Shown: piece by piece, positions 25,472 to 34,816 of the stretch
Layout: the number at the start of each line of letters is the position of its first letter
Position numbering within the stretch: the stretch's first letter is position 1
The notes under the pieces: model-generated
What the model was told of the DNA's origin: nothing
Databases searched by the model: none
Seen by the model: the letters and a program-made list of their open reading frames with translations, nothing else
Program-made: the position numbers and the translations under genes
DNA from: Pseudomonas sp. 10-1B
GTDB lineage: Bacteria > Pseudomonadota > Gammaproteobacteria > Pseudomonadales > Pseudomonadaceae
DNA length: 64,000 nucleotides
Direction: 5' to 3'
Assembly: GCF_000935045.1 (NCBI RefSeq)
Contig: NZ_JYKS01000065.1
Span: 1 to 64,000, forward strand

Positions 25472-25487
25472 TGGCACGGCACCTGCT
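25472..25487 (+). promoter_or_regulatory. Sigma54 promoter of crcZ
   Basis: TGGCACG-gcac-CTGCT has the invariant GG at -24 (25473-25474) and GC at -12 (25485-25486) with correct ten-base spacing. Transcription should start near 25498. Confidence 0.9.
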
Positions 25488-25497
25488 ATATGTCTGG

Positions 25498-25876
25498 TAC
25501 AAGAACAATAACAAGCACTGCAACTCAAAATAAGAACAAGACGAAACGGCTCACGCACAATAAAAACAAGACGGCGGAGGCGCAGCTAACTGATTCTTTT
25601 GGAGAGGATGCGTGTTTGGGGCTTGCCCCACAACCAGGCAGAGAACAACAAAAACTGCACTAAAAAGCAGCGCCTGAACTGGTTGGATCGACAGATCAAC
25701 GTGACATCAGCGACCAAAGCAATCCGTTTGCTCTTAACCCCTGGATTGGGGGTCGTCCACAAGCTTCGAGATTTGTGGGCAGGGCACTCAACAAAAACAA
25801 GAAGCCCAGCAAAAAAATAATAAGAGCACGCAACGACACTTCTTGGGGAGCTTAGGCTCCCCTTGTCGTTTCTACC
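25498..25876 (+). ncRNA. crcZ: CrcZ, Hfq/Crc-sequestering small RNA
   Basis: An RNA of about 375 nt in the cbrB-pcnB gap, the conserved location of crcZ. It contains about six A-rich clusters of the AAnAAnAA (CA) motif: near 25501 (aagaacaataacaag), 25528, 25559, 25645, 25789 and 25810. These bind Hfq with Crc and thereby relieve catabolite repression. It ends in a long stem, caacgaca...ggggagc-tta-ggctcccc...tgtcgtt, at 25831-25870. The 5' end is inferred from the sigma54 promoter. Confidence 0.93.
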
Positions 25877-25995
25877 CTTCCGGCAGGCATCCTGCTACCC
25901 GCCTACACCATTCCTTGAGTAAATGCTAGAATCCCCGCCCATCATGCGGCCATTCTCCTATTCTTGGCCGAACATTCCTTCAAACAGTGCATCCC

Positions 25996-27384
25996 ATGCT
26001 GAAGAAGCTGTTCCAGTCGTTCCGCCCGCCCGTACCGGGCCAGCACCACAGGCGCACCACGCCTGAGGTGATCAACAAAAGCCAGCACTCGCTGCAGCGC
26101 CACCAGTTCAGCCGCCATGCGGTGAACATCGTGGAGCGCCTGCAAAGCGCCGGCTACCAGGCTTACCTGGTCGGTGGCTGCGTCCGCGACCTGATGCTGG
26201 GCATTACGCCGAAAGACTTCGACGTCGCCACCAGCGCCACCCCCGAACAGGTCCGTGCCGAATTCCGCAACGCGCGCATCATCGGTCGCCGCTTCAAGCT
26301 GGTCCACGTGCATTTCGGCCGTGAGATCATCGAAGTCGCCACCTTCCGCGCCCACCACTCGGAAGACGACCAGGGCGACAGCCACCGTTCGTCGCATAAC
26401 GCCAGTGGCCGCATCCTGCGTGACAACGTGTACGGCACCCTGGAAGAAGACGCGCAACGCCGCGACTTCACCATCAACGCCCTGTACTACGACCCGGTCA
26501 GCGAGCGCATTCTCGATTACGCCAATGGCGTGCACGATATTCGCAACCGCCTGCTGCGCCTGATCGGTGACCCTACCCACCGTTACCAGGAAGACCCGGT
26601 GCGCATGCTGCGTGCGGTGCGCTTCGCCGCCAAGCTCGACTTCGGCATCGAGAAGCACACGGTCCAGCCGATTCGCCAGCTGGCCTCGCTGCTGCGCGAA
26701 ATTCCGCCGGCGCGCCTGTTCGAAGAGAGCCTCAAGCTGTTCCTCTCTGGCCAGGGTGCCATCGCCTTCGAGATGCTGGTCGACCTGCAGCTGTTCGAGC
26801 CACTGTTCCCGGGCAGCTCGCACGCCCTGGACGAACGCCCGACCTACACCCACACGCTGATCAGCCAGGCGTTGCACAACACCGACCTGCGCGTGAAGCA
26901 GGGCAAACCAGTGACCCCGGCGTTCCTGTTCGCTGCACTGCTCTGGCCTGCCCTGCCGGCCCGTGTACTGCACCTGCAGAACCAGGGCGTGCCGCCGATC
27001 CCGGCCATGAACGGTGCGGCCCACGACCTGATCGCCGAGCAATGCGCACGCATCGCCATTCCCAAGCGTTTCACCCTGCCGATCCGCGAGATCTGGGACA
27101 TGCAGGAGCGCCTGCCACGGCGCAGCGGCAAGCGTGCCGACGTGCTGCTGGACAACCCACGCTTCCGCGCCGGTTACGACTTCCTGCTACTGCGTGAGAG
27201 CGCCGGCGAAGAAACCGACGACCTCGGCCAGTGGTGGACCGACTATCAGGATGCCAACGACAGCGAGCGCCGCGAGATGATCCGCGAGCTGGGCAGCCGT
27301 GACGAAGGCACCGGCGCCGGCCCGCGCAAACGCAAGCGCAGCGGCGGCAAACGCAAGCGCAGTGGCGACGAGGCGTTCGAGTGA
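25996..27384 (+). CDS. pcnB: Poly(A) polymerase I
   Basis: A class II nucleotidyltransferase of 462 residues that adds 3' poly(A) tails and promotes RNA decay. The catalytic block is LVGGCVRDLMLGITPKDFDV with the two Asp, followed by VATSATPEQV. The RNA-binding region RYQEDPVRMLRAVRFAAKL is intact. The C-terminus is a basic tail with a near-duplicated KRKRSG unit. I chose the ATG at 25996; a GTG three codons upstream is in frame and neither has a strong ribosome site. It overlaps folK by four bases (GTGA). Confidence 0.95.
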   Translation: MLKKLFQSFRPPVPGQHHRRTTPEVINKSQHSLQRHQFSRHAVNIVERLQSAGYQAYLVGGCVRDLMLGITPKDFDVATSATPEQVRAEFRNARIIGRRFKLVHVHFGREIIEVATFRAHHSEDDQGDSHRSSHNASGRILRDNVYGTLEEDAQRRDFTINALYYDPVSERILDYANGVHDIRNRLLRLIGDPTHRYQEDPVRMLRAVRFAAKLDFGIEKHTVQPIRQLASLLREIPPARLFEESLKLFLSGQGAIAFEMLVDLQLFEPLFPGSSHALDERPTYTHTLISQALHNTDLRVKQGKPVTPAFLFAALLWPALPARVLHLQNQGVPPIPAMNGAAHDLIAEQCARIAIPKRFTLPIREIWDMQERLPRRSGKRADVLLDNPRFRAGYDFLLLRESAGEETDDLGQWWTDYQDANDSERREMIRELGSRDEGTGAGPRKRKRSGGKRKRSGDEAFE

Positions 27385-27860
27385 ACACCCGCGCCTACGT
27401 CGGCCTGGGCAGTAACCTGGACGCTCCTGCCGAGCAACTGCGCAGCGCCTTGCAGGCGCTGGACCAGGTCGAAGGCACGCGCCTGGTGGCGGCCTCGGCC
27501 CTGTACACCAGCGACTCGCTGTTGCCCGGCCAGCCGCGTTACACCAACGCCGTCGCCGCGCTGGACACCGCCCTGCCGCCCCTGGCCCTGCTCGATGCGC
27601 TGCAGGCCATCGAGAACGACCAGGGCCGCGTGCGCAAGGAGCGCTGGGGCCCGCGCACGCTGGACCTGGACATCCTGCTATTCGGCGACCACGTGCTCGA
27701 CGAGCCACGCCTGAAAGTGCCGCATTACCACATGCATGCCCGGCCTTTCGTGCTGTACCCACTGGCCGAACTGGTACCGGGCGATTTCCGCCTGGCCGAT
27801 GGCCGCGCCCTCGCGCAGTTGCTTGACGACTGCCCGTTCGTCGGCCTGGAGCGCCTGTAG
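27381..27860 (+). CDS. folK: 6-hydroxymethyl-7,8-dihydropterin pyrophosphokinase
   Basis: The protein has 159 residues and transfers pyrophosphate from ATP to the pterin in folate synthesis, the step before FolP (encoded at 51.3 kb in this window). The family signature GPRTLDLDILLFGD, with the metal-binding Asp pair, is visible, as are GLGSNL at the N-terminus and RYTNAVAALDT. It starts with a GTG that overlaps the pcnB stop, the same pcnB-folK coupling seen in E. coli. Confidence 0.96.
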   Translation: MNTRAYVGLGSNLDAPAEQLRSALQALDQVEGTRLVAASALYTSDSLLPGQPRYTNAVAALDTALPPLALLDALQAIENDQGRVRKERWGPRTLDLDILLFGDHVLDEPRLKVPHYHMHARPFVLYPLAELVPGDFRLADGRALAQLLDDCPFVGLERL

Positions 27861-27889
27861 GCCGGTCGTTCCAGCCTCACGCCAGCACG

Positions 27890-27929
27890 GTAACGCCAGT
27901 AACACCCTGATCGTAACAATGCGGTAACA
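27890..27929 (+). promoter_or_regulatory. GTAACA direct-repeat array upstream of panB
   Basis: GTAAC occurs four times in 40 bases on the plus strand (starts 27890, 27899, 27913, 27924; the last three are GTAACA), ending seven bases before the panB -35 box. Such density is not expected by chance and suggests a regulator binding site. The same half-site occurs upstream of crcZ. The binding protein is unknown. Confidence 0.6.
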
Positions 27930-27935
27930 GGGTGA

Positions 27936-27964
27936 TTGACTTCCCCCACCTCGCTCACGACTAT
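27936..27964 (+). promoter_or_regulatory. Putative sigma70 promoter of panBC
   Basis: TTGACT (27936-27941) and GACTAT (27959-27964) are separated by 17 bases. The predicted leader to panB is about 150 nt and contains a small tggcac/gtgccg hairpin. Confidence 0.6.
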
Positions 27965-28120
27965 AGGCGTCCCGTGTGGCACCAAAGTGCCGCATACCCG
28001 TATTTAGGCCCGGACGGACCTGTGCCCGAACATCACACGCGATGATGTGCCGCTCCGGAAGATGACTACACGCGTTGACTGCAGTCGTTTTTTACAGCGC
28101 CTGAACGAGGAATTTCCTAC

Positions 28121-28921
28121 ATGCCTGAAGTAACCCTGACCACCCTCAATGGCCTCAAGGCCAAGGGTGAAAAAATCACCATGCTGACCTGCTACGACGC
28201 GACCTTCGCCAAGGCCGCCAGCCAGGCCGGTGTCGAAGTGTTGCTGGTGGGCGACTCGCTGGGAATGGTCCTGCAAGGCCACGACAGCACCTTGCCGGTA
28301 ACCACGGCGGATATGGCCTACCACACCGCCTGCGTCAAACGCGGCAACGACGGCGCACTGATCCTCGCCGACCTACCGTTCATGGCGCACGCTACCCCGG
28401 AGCAAGCCTTTGCCAACAGCGCCACGCTGATGCAGGCCGGCGCCCACATGATCAAGATCGAAGGCGCTGCCTGGCTGGCCGAGACCATCCGCCTGCTGGC
28501 CGAGCGTGGCGTGCCGGTGTGCGCGCACATGGGCCTGACCCCGCAAACCGTCAACGTGCTGGGCGGCTACAAGGTACAAGGCCGCCAGGAAGCCCAGGCC
28601 AGGCAGATGCGCGCCGATGCCATCGCCCTGGAGCAGGCCGGTGCGGCCATGCTGCTGCTTGAATGCGTGCCTAGCGAACTGGCGGCGGAAATCACCAGTG
28701 CCGTGGGCATCCCGGTGATCGGCATCGGTGCCGGCAGCGCCACCGATGGCCAGGTGCTGGTCCTGCACGACATGCTCGGCCTGTCGTTGAGTGGCCGGGT
28801 GCCGAAGTTCGTGAAGAACTTCATGCAAGGCCAGGCGGATATCCACAGCGCCCTCGTCGCTTACGTCGAGGCGGTCAAGCAAGTCAGCTTCCCAGGCAGC
28901 GAACACGGGTTCAGTGCATGA
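28121..28921 (+). CDS. panB: 3-methyl-2-oxobutanoate hydroxymethyltransferase
   Basis: The enzyme has 266 residues and makes ketopantoate from 2-oxoisovalerate and methylene-THF, the first step of pantothenate synthesis. Visible are TCYDATFAKAASQAGVEVLL, the metal-binding GDSLGMVLQGHDST loop, and EGAAWLAETI. AGGAA lies eight bases before the ATG. Its stop overlaps the panC start (ATGA). Its substrate 2-oxoisovalerate comes from the ilv pathway at the start of this window. Confidence 0.97.
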   Translation: MPEVTLTTLNGLKAKGEKITMLTCYDATFAKAASQAGVEVLLVGDSLGMVLQGHDSTLPVTTADMAYHTACVKRGNDGALILADLPFMAHATPEQAFANSATLMQAGAHMIKIEGAAWLAETIRLLAERGVPVCAHMGLTPQTVNVLGGYKVQGRQEAQARQMRADAIALEQAGAAMLLLECVPSELAAEITSAVGIPVIGIGAGSATDGQVLVLHDMLGLSLSGRVPKFVKNFMQGQADIHSALVAYVEAVKQVSFPGSEHGFSA

Positions 28922-29781
28922 ATACAGTCAAGACCGTCCGCGAATTGCGCGCCGCAGTAGCCCGCGCCCGCAGTGAAGGCAAGCGCATCGGCTTCGTGCC
29001 GACCATGGGCAACCTGCACAGCGGCCACGCCGCCTTGGTGACCAAGGCCGCGCAGCGCGCCGACTTCGTGGTGGCCAGCATTTTCGTCAACCCGCTGCAG
29101 TTCGGCGCCAACGAAGACCTCGACAAGTACCCGCGCACCTTGGCCGCCGATCAGGAGTGCCTGCTGCAGGCCGGCTGCAACCTGCTGTTCGCGCCCACCG
29201 TCGAAGAGATGTACCCCGATGGCATGAGCGTGCAAACCCGCGTCAGCGTGCCGCAGCTTTCCGAAGGCTTGTGCGGCGCCAGCCGGCCTGGGCATTTCGA
29301 AGGCGTGGCCACTGTGGTCAGCAAACTGTTCAACATGGTCCAGCCCGACCTTGCGGTGTTCGGCGAAAAGGATTTCCAGCAGTTGGCGGTAATCCGCGCC
29401 ATGGTGCGCGACCTGAACATGCCGATCCAGATCATCGGCGAACCCACCGTGCGGGCCGAGGATGGCCTGGCGCTGTCTTCGCGCAATGGCTACCTCACGC
29501 CTGAGCAGCGCGCTGCCGCGCCGGCGCTGTACCGCACACTGCAGCACATCGCTGGAGCCATCGGCCATGGCCAGCGTGATTTTGCCGCACTGGTCAGCGA
29601 AGGCCAGGCGCAACTGAGCGCTGCTGGCTTGCGTCCGGATTATCTGGAAGTGCGCCATGCGCTTACCCTGCGACCGGCAATGATCGATGACCGCGACCTG
29701 GTGGTGATTGCCGCGGCGTACCTGGGTAACACACGGTTGATCGACAACCTGTACCTGCATGTGGAAGAGAAGACCGCGTAA
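28918..29781 (+). CDS. panC: Pantothenate synthetase
   Basis: A synthetase of 287 residues that joins pantoate and beta-alanine with ATP. The adenylate-forming HIGH-like motif is PTMGNLHSGHAAL. GEKDFQQL and LSSRNGYL are the conserved KMSKS-region and pantoate-binding blocks. It overlaps panB by four bases. No panD (aspartate decarboxylase) is present in the window. Confidence 0.97.
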   Translation: MNTVKTVRELRAAVARARSEGKRIGFVPTMGNLHSGHAALVTKAAQRADFVVASIFVNPLQFGANEDLDKYPRTLAADQECLLQAGCNLLFAPTVEEMYPDGMSVQTRVSVPQLSEGLCGASRPGHFEGVATVVSKLFNMVQPDLAVFGEKDFQQLAVIRAMVRDLNMPIQIIGEPTVRAEDGLALSSRNGYLTPEQRAAAPALYRTLQHIAGAIGHGQRDFAALVSEGQAQLSAAGLRPDYLEVRHALTLRPAMIDDRDLVVIAAAYLGNTRLIDNLYLHVEEKTA

Positions 29782-29787
29782 CAGCCT

Positions 29788-29907
29788 GGGGCTGCCTTGC
29801 AGCCCATTCGCCGGCAAGCCAGCTCCCACCTCGACCGCATGAGTCTCAAGCCCTGTGCAGTACCTGTGGGAGCTGGCTTGCCGGCGATTGGCGCGCAAAG
29901 CGCCCCC
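29788..29907. repeat. REP pair (BIME) after panC
   Basis: Inverted cgccggcaagccagctccc REPs with outer ggggctgcc/gcgcgc arms. It starts seven bases after the panC stop and may act as its 3' end structure. Confidence 0.9.
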
Positions 29908-29950
29908 AAATTCCCCCCGCCATACCCATTCCCTGCAAGTGGCCTTTGCC

Positions 29951-29956
29951 TATAAT
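29951..29956 (+). promoter_or_regulatory. Putative -10 box of pgi
   Basis: A perfect TATAAT lies 71 bases upstream of pgi. The matching -35 (ttccct near 29929) is weak. Confidence 0.45.
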
Positions 29957-30026
29957 GGTGCCAGCCTGAACCCGGCAATGACTGCCATGTCCAAGCCACC
30001 ACCACGCATTAAGGGAACCCAGCGCA

Positions 30027-31691
30027 ATGGCGTATTACCGTACACCCCATGATGTGACGGCCCTGCCCGCCTGGCAGGCGCTTCAGCAACACCGCGACGC
30101 CATGCAGAGTTTCAGCATGCGCGAAGCCTTCGCCGCCGATGCCAAACGCTTCGACCAGTTTTCCCTTAGCGCTTGCGGCCTGTTCCTCGACTACTCGAAA
30201 AACCTGATCACCGAGCAAAGCCGCGACCTGCTGGTCAACCTGGCCAACGAAGTGGGCCTGCAGGACGCCATCAAGTCGATGTTCGACGGCGAAATCATCA
30301 ACGCCTCCGAAGGCCGCCCGGTGCTGCACACGGCCCTGCGCCGGCCGGTGGGCGACAAGCTCAGCGTCAATGGCGTGAACGTCATGCCGGAAGTGCACAA
30401 GGTGCTCAACCAGATCACCGAACTGGTCGGCCGCATTCACGATGGCCTGTGGCGCGGCTACAGCGAAAAGCCGATCACCGACGTGGTCAATATCGGCATC
30501 GGCGGCTCGTTCCTCGGCCCCGAGCTGGTCTCCGAGGCACTGCTGCCCTACGCCCAGCGCGGCGTGCGCTGCCACTACCTGGCGAACATCGACGGCAGTG
30601 AATTCCATGAGCTGTCGGCCAACCTGCGCGCCGAAACCACCCTGTTCATCGTCTCGTCGAAGTCGTTCAACACCCTCGAGACCCTGAAAAACGCCATGGC
30701 CGCGCGGACCTGGTACCTGGCCCAGGGCGGCTCGGAAGCCGAGCTGTACCGCCACTTCATCGCCGTCTCCAGCAACAAGGCCGCCGCCGTGGCCTTCGGT
30801 ATCCGCGAAGAGAACATCTTCCCGATGTGGGACTGGGTCGGCGGGCGTTACTCGCTATGGTCGGCCATCGGCCTGCCGATCGCCCTGGCCATCGGCACGG
30901 CCAACTTCAAGGAGCTGCTGTCCGGTGCCTATACCATGGACCAGCACTTCCAGACCGCGCCGTTCGACAAGAACATGCCCGTGCTGCTGGCCCTGCTGGG
31001 CGTGTGGTACGGCAACTTCTGGGGTGCCAGCAGCCACGCGATCCTGCCGTACGACCACTACCTGCGCAACATCACCAAGCACCTGCAGCAGTTGGACATG
31101 GAGTCCAACGGCAAGAGCGTGCTGCAGGACGGTACCCCGGTGAAGACCGATACCGGCCCGGTGATCTGGGGCGGCGTCGGCTGCAACGGCCAGCATGCCT
31201 ACCACCAGTTGCTGCACCAGGGCACCCAGCTGATTCCGGCCGACTTCATCGTCCCGGTGGTGAGCTTCAACCCGGTGGCCGACCATCACCAGTGGCTGTA
31301 TGCCAACTGCCTGTCGCAGAGCCAGGCGCTGATGCTGGGCAAAACCCGTGAAGAAGCCGAAGCCGAGCTGCGCGGCAAAGGCCTGAACGAAGCGGACATC
31401 GAAAAGCTGGCCCCACACAAGGTGATCCCGGGCAACCGCCCGAGCAACACCCTGGTGGTCGAACGCATCAGCCCACGCCGGCTGGGCGCGCTGGTAGCGA
31501 TGTACGAGCACAAGGTGTTCGTGCAGAGCGTGATCTGGGGTATCAACGCCTTCGACCAGTGGGGCGTGGAACTGGGCAAGGAGCTGGGCAAGGGCGTTTA
31601 CCAGCGTTTGGTCGGCAGCCTGGAAGACAGCGCCGAAGATGGCTCCACCCAAGGCCTGATCAACTACTTCCGCGGCCGTCATCGCGGGTGA
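30027..31691 (+). CDS. pgi: Glucose-6-phosphate isomerase
   Basis: The protein has 554 residues and interconverts glucose-6-P and fructose-6-P. In pseudomonads, which lack phosphofructokinase, it mainly serves recycling of triose phosphates through the Entner-Doudoroff/pentose cycle. Visible motifs are NIGIGGSFLGPELV, the phosphate-binding SKSFNTLETL, and GGVGCNGQHAYHQLLHQGT with the catalytic Glu/His region. Length is typical of the bacterial long form. It is a monocistronic gene flanked by REP pairs on both sides. Confidence 0.97.
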   Translation: MAYYRTPHDVTALPAWQALQQHRDAMQSFSMREAFAADAKRFDQFSLSACGLFLDYSKNLITEQSRDLLVNLANEVGLQDAIKSMFDGEIINASEGRPVLHTALRRPVGDKLSVNGVNVMPEVHKVLNQITELVGRIHDGLWRGYSEKPITDVVNIGIGGSFLGPELVSEALLPYAQRGVRCHYLANIDGSEFHELSANLRAETTLFIVSSKSFNTLETLKNAMAARTWYLAQGGSEAELYRHFIAVSSNKAAAVAFGIREENIFPMWDWVGGRYSLWSAIGLPIALAIGTANFKELLSGAYTMDQHFQTAPFDKNMPVLLALLGVWYGNFWGASSHAILPYDHYLRNITKHLQQLDMESNGKSVLQDGTPVKTDTGPVIWGGVGCNGQHAYHQLLHQGTQLIPADFIVPVVSFNPVADHHQWLYANCLSQSQALMLGKTREEAEAELRGKGLNEADIEKLAPHKVIPGNRPSNTLVVERISPRRLGALVAMYEHKVFVQSVIWGINAFDQWGVELGKELGKGVYQRLVGSLEDSAEDGSTQGLINYFRGRHRG

Positions 31692-31708
31692 TCCAAAACC
31701 TGTACCTG

Positions 31709-31800
31709 CCTCTTCGCGGGCAAGCCCGCTCCTACAAGGGACCGCACAAATTTCAAGGATTGTGCGGTCCCTTGTAGGAGCGGGCTTGCCCGCGAAGAGG
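31709..31800. repeat. REP pair forming a perfect 41-bp inverted repeat
   Basis: Arms 31709-31749 and 31760-31800 are exact reverse complements over 41 bases, with a ten-base loop. The outer 27 bases are the REP (cctcttcgcgggcaagcccg...); the inner 14 are non-REP sequence (agggaccgcacaa) that is also perfectly mirrored. Confidence 0.95.
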
Positions 31801-31892
31801 CCGGTACAGGTTGAACACCTCCCCCAGCTACACTGTCTTATCGAATAGCCGTTAGCAGTCCATCGCCCCTTACAAGAGCAGGACCACCCGCC

Positions 31893-33827
<1,935 letters not shown>

Positions 33828-33869
33828 CCGGCGGCCGCTGCTCGTGGCCGCCCTGAGCCACAGGTCGCC

Positions 33870-34739
33870 ATGGAAGCCCTTCGACGCCGCATCGAAACCC
33901 AGGTCATGAGCCTAACCGGGCTGGCCCTCGGCCAGCTCGACCTGGAATCGCCCAAGGGCGACCCCGGCCTGTTCGGCCCGCACAGCATCAGCTGGCGGGT
34001 GCACGGCGACTTCCCGAGCATGCTGGTGGGCGGCATCAGCGCGCTCATGCTGCAGTTACTGCATCCGCTGGCCCTGGCCGGCGTGTGGGACCACTCCAAC
34101 TTCCGTGAAGACCTGCTCGGCCGCCTGCGCCGCACCAGCCAGTTCATCTCTGGCACCACCTTCGGCGCCAGCCGCGATGCCGAATGGCTGATCGACAAGG
34201 TACGCACCATTCACCTGCAAGTCACCGGCACCGCACCGGACGGCCGCCCCTATGCGGCCAGCGACCCGGATTTGCTGACCTGGGTTCATGTTGCCGAAGT
34301 CAGCAGCTTCCTCGCCGCCCATATTCGCTACCGTGACCCGCACCTGACGCGCGCCGGACAGGATGCCTACTACGACGAAATCGCCCTGATCGCCGAGCGC
34401 CTGGGCGCCCGTGACGTACCGCGCTCGTGCCTGCAGGTCGAGGATTACCTGCAGCGCATGCGCCCGCACCTGCAATGCGACGCCCGCAGCCACCAGGTAG
34501 TCGACATCCTGCTCGACGCCCCGGCCCCCAGCCGCCTGGCACAGCCGGTGGGCAAGCTGATGCTGTACGCCGGCATCGACCTGCTGCCTGATTGGGCCCA
34601 GGCCATGCTCGGCCTGCAGCAGGGCCCGCTGCAGCAGCGCATGATCCGCCTGGGCCTGCGACGCACCGCACCGATACTGCGCTGGGCCATGCGCGACGGC
34701 TCGGCACACCGGGCCAAACGCCGCATGGGCATCGAGTGA
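33870..34739 (+). CDS. DUF2236 / MpaB-like oxygenase-family protein
   Basis: A 289-residue member of the DUF2236 (latex-clearing/MpaB) superfamily. The N-terminal SWRVHGDFPSMLVGGISALMLQLLHPLALAGVWDHS and the WVHVAEVSSFLAAHIRY block are characteristic. The histidines in these blocks could bind heme, as in latex-clearing oxygenases. No signal peptide is seen. It is close behind acsA and may be co-transcribed. Substrate and true activity are unknown. Confidence 0.82.
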   Translation: MEALRRRIETQVMSLTGLALGQLDLESPKGDPGLFGPHSISWRVHGDFPSMLVGGISALMLQLLHPLALAGVWDHSNFREDLLGRLRRTSQFISGTTFGASRDAEWLIDKVRTIHLQVTGTAPDGRPYAASDPDLLTWVHVAEVSSFLAAHIRYRDPHLTRAGQDAYYDEIALIAERLGARDVPRSCLQVEDYLQRMRPHLQCDARSHQVVDILLDAPAPSRLAQPVGKLMLYAGIDLLPDWAQAMLGLQQGPLQQRMIRLGLRRTAPILRWAMRDGSAHRAKRRMGIE

Positions 34740-34816
34740 GCGAAATGGTCGCGCCAGCGGAACTGATTTAACCTGCCATACTCCAAGCACTCTTGCTTAG
34801 ACAGACGAAGCGACAC

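Noticed and set aside
27970..27990. Possible second sigma54 promoter (TGGCAC near 27974) before panB
   Set aside because: The base pair expected at -12 is CC instead of GC at the required spacing; the sequence is better explained as a small hairpin.
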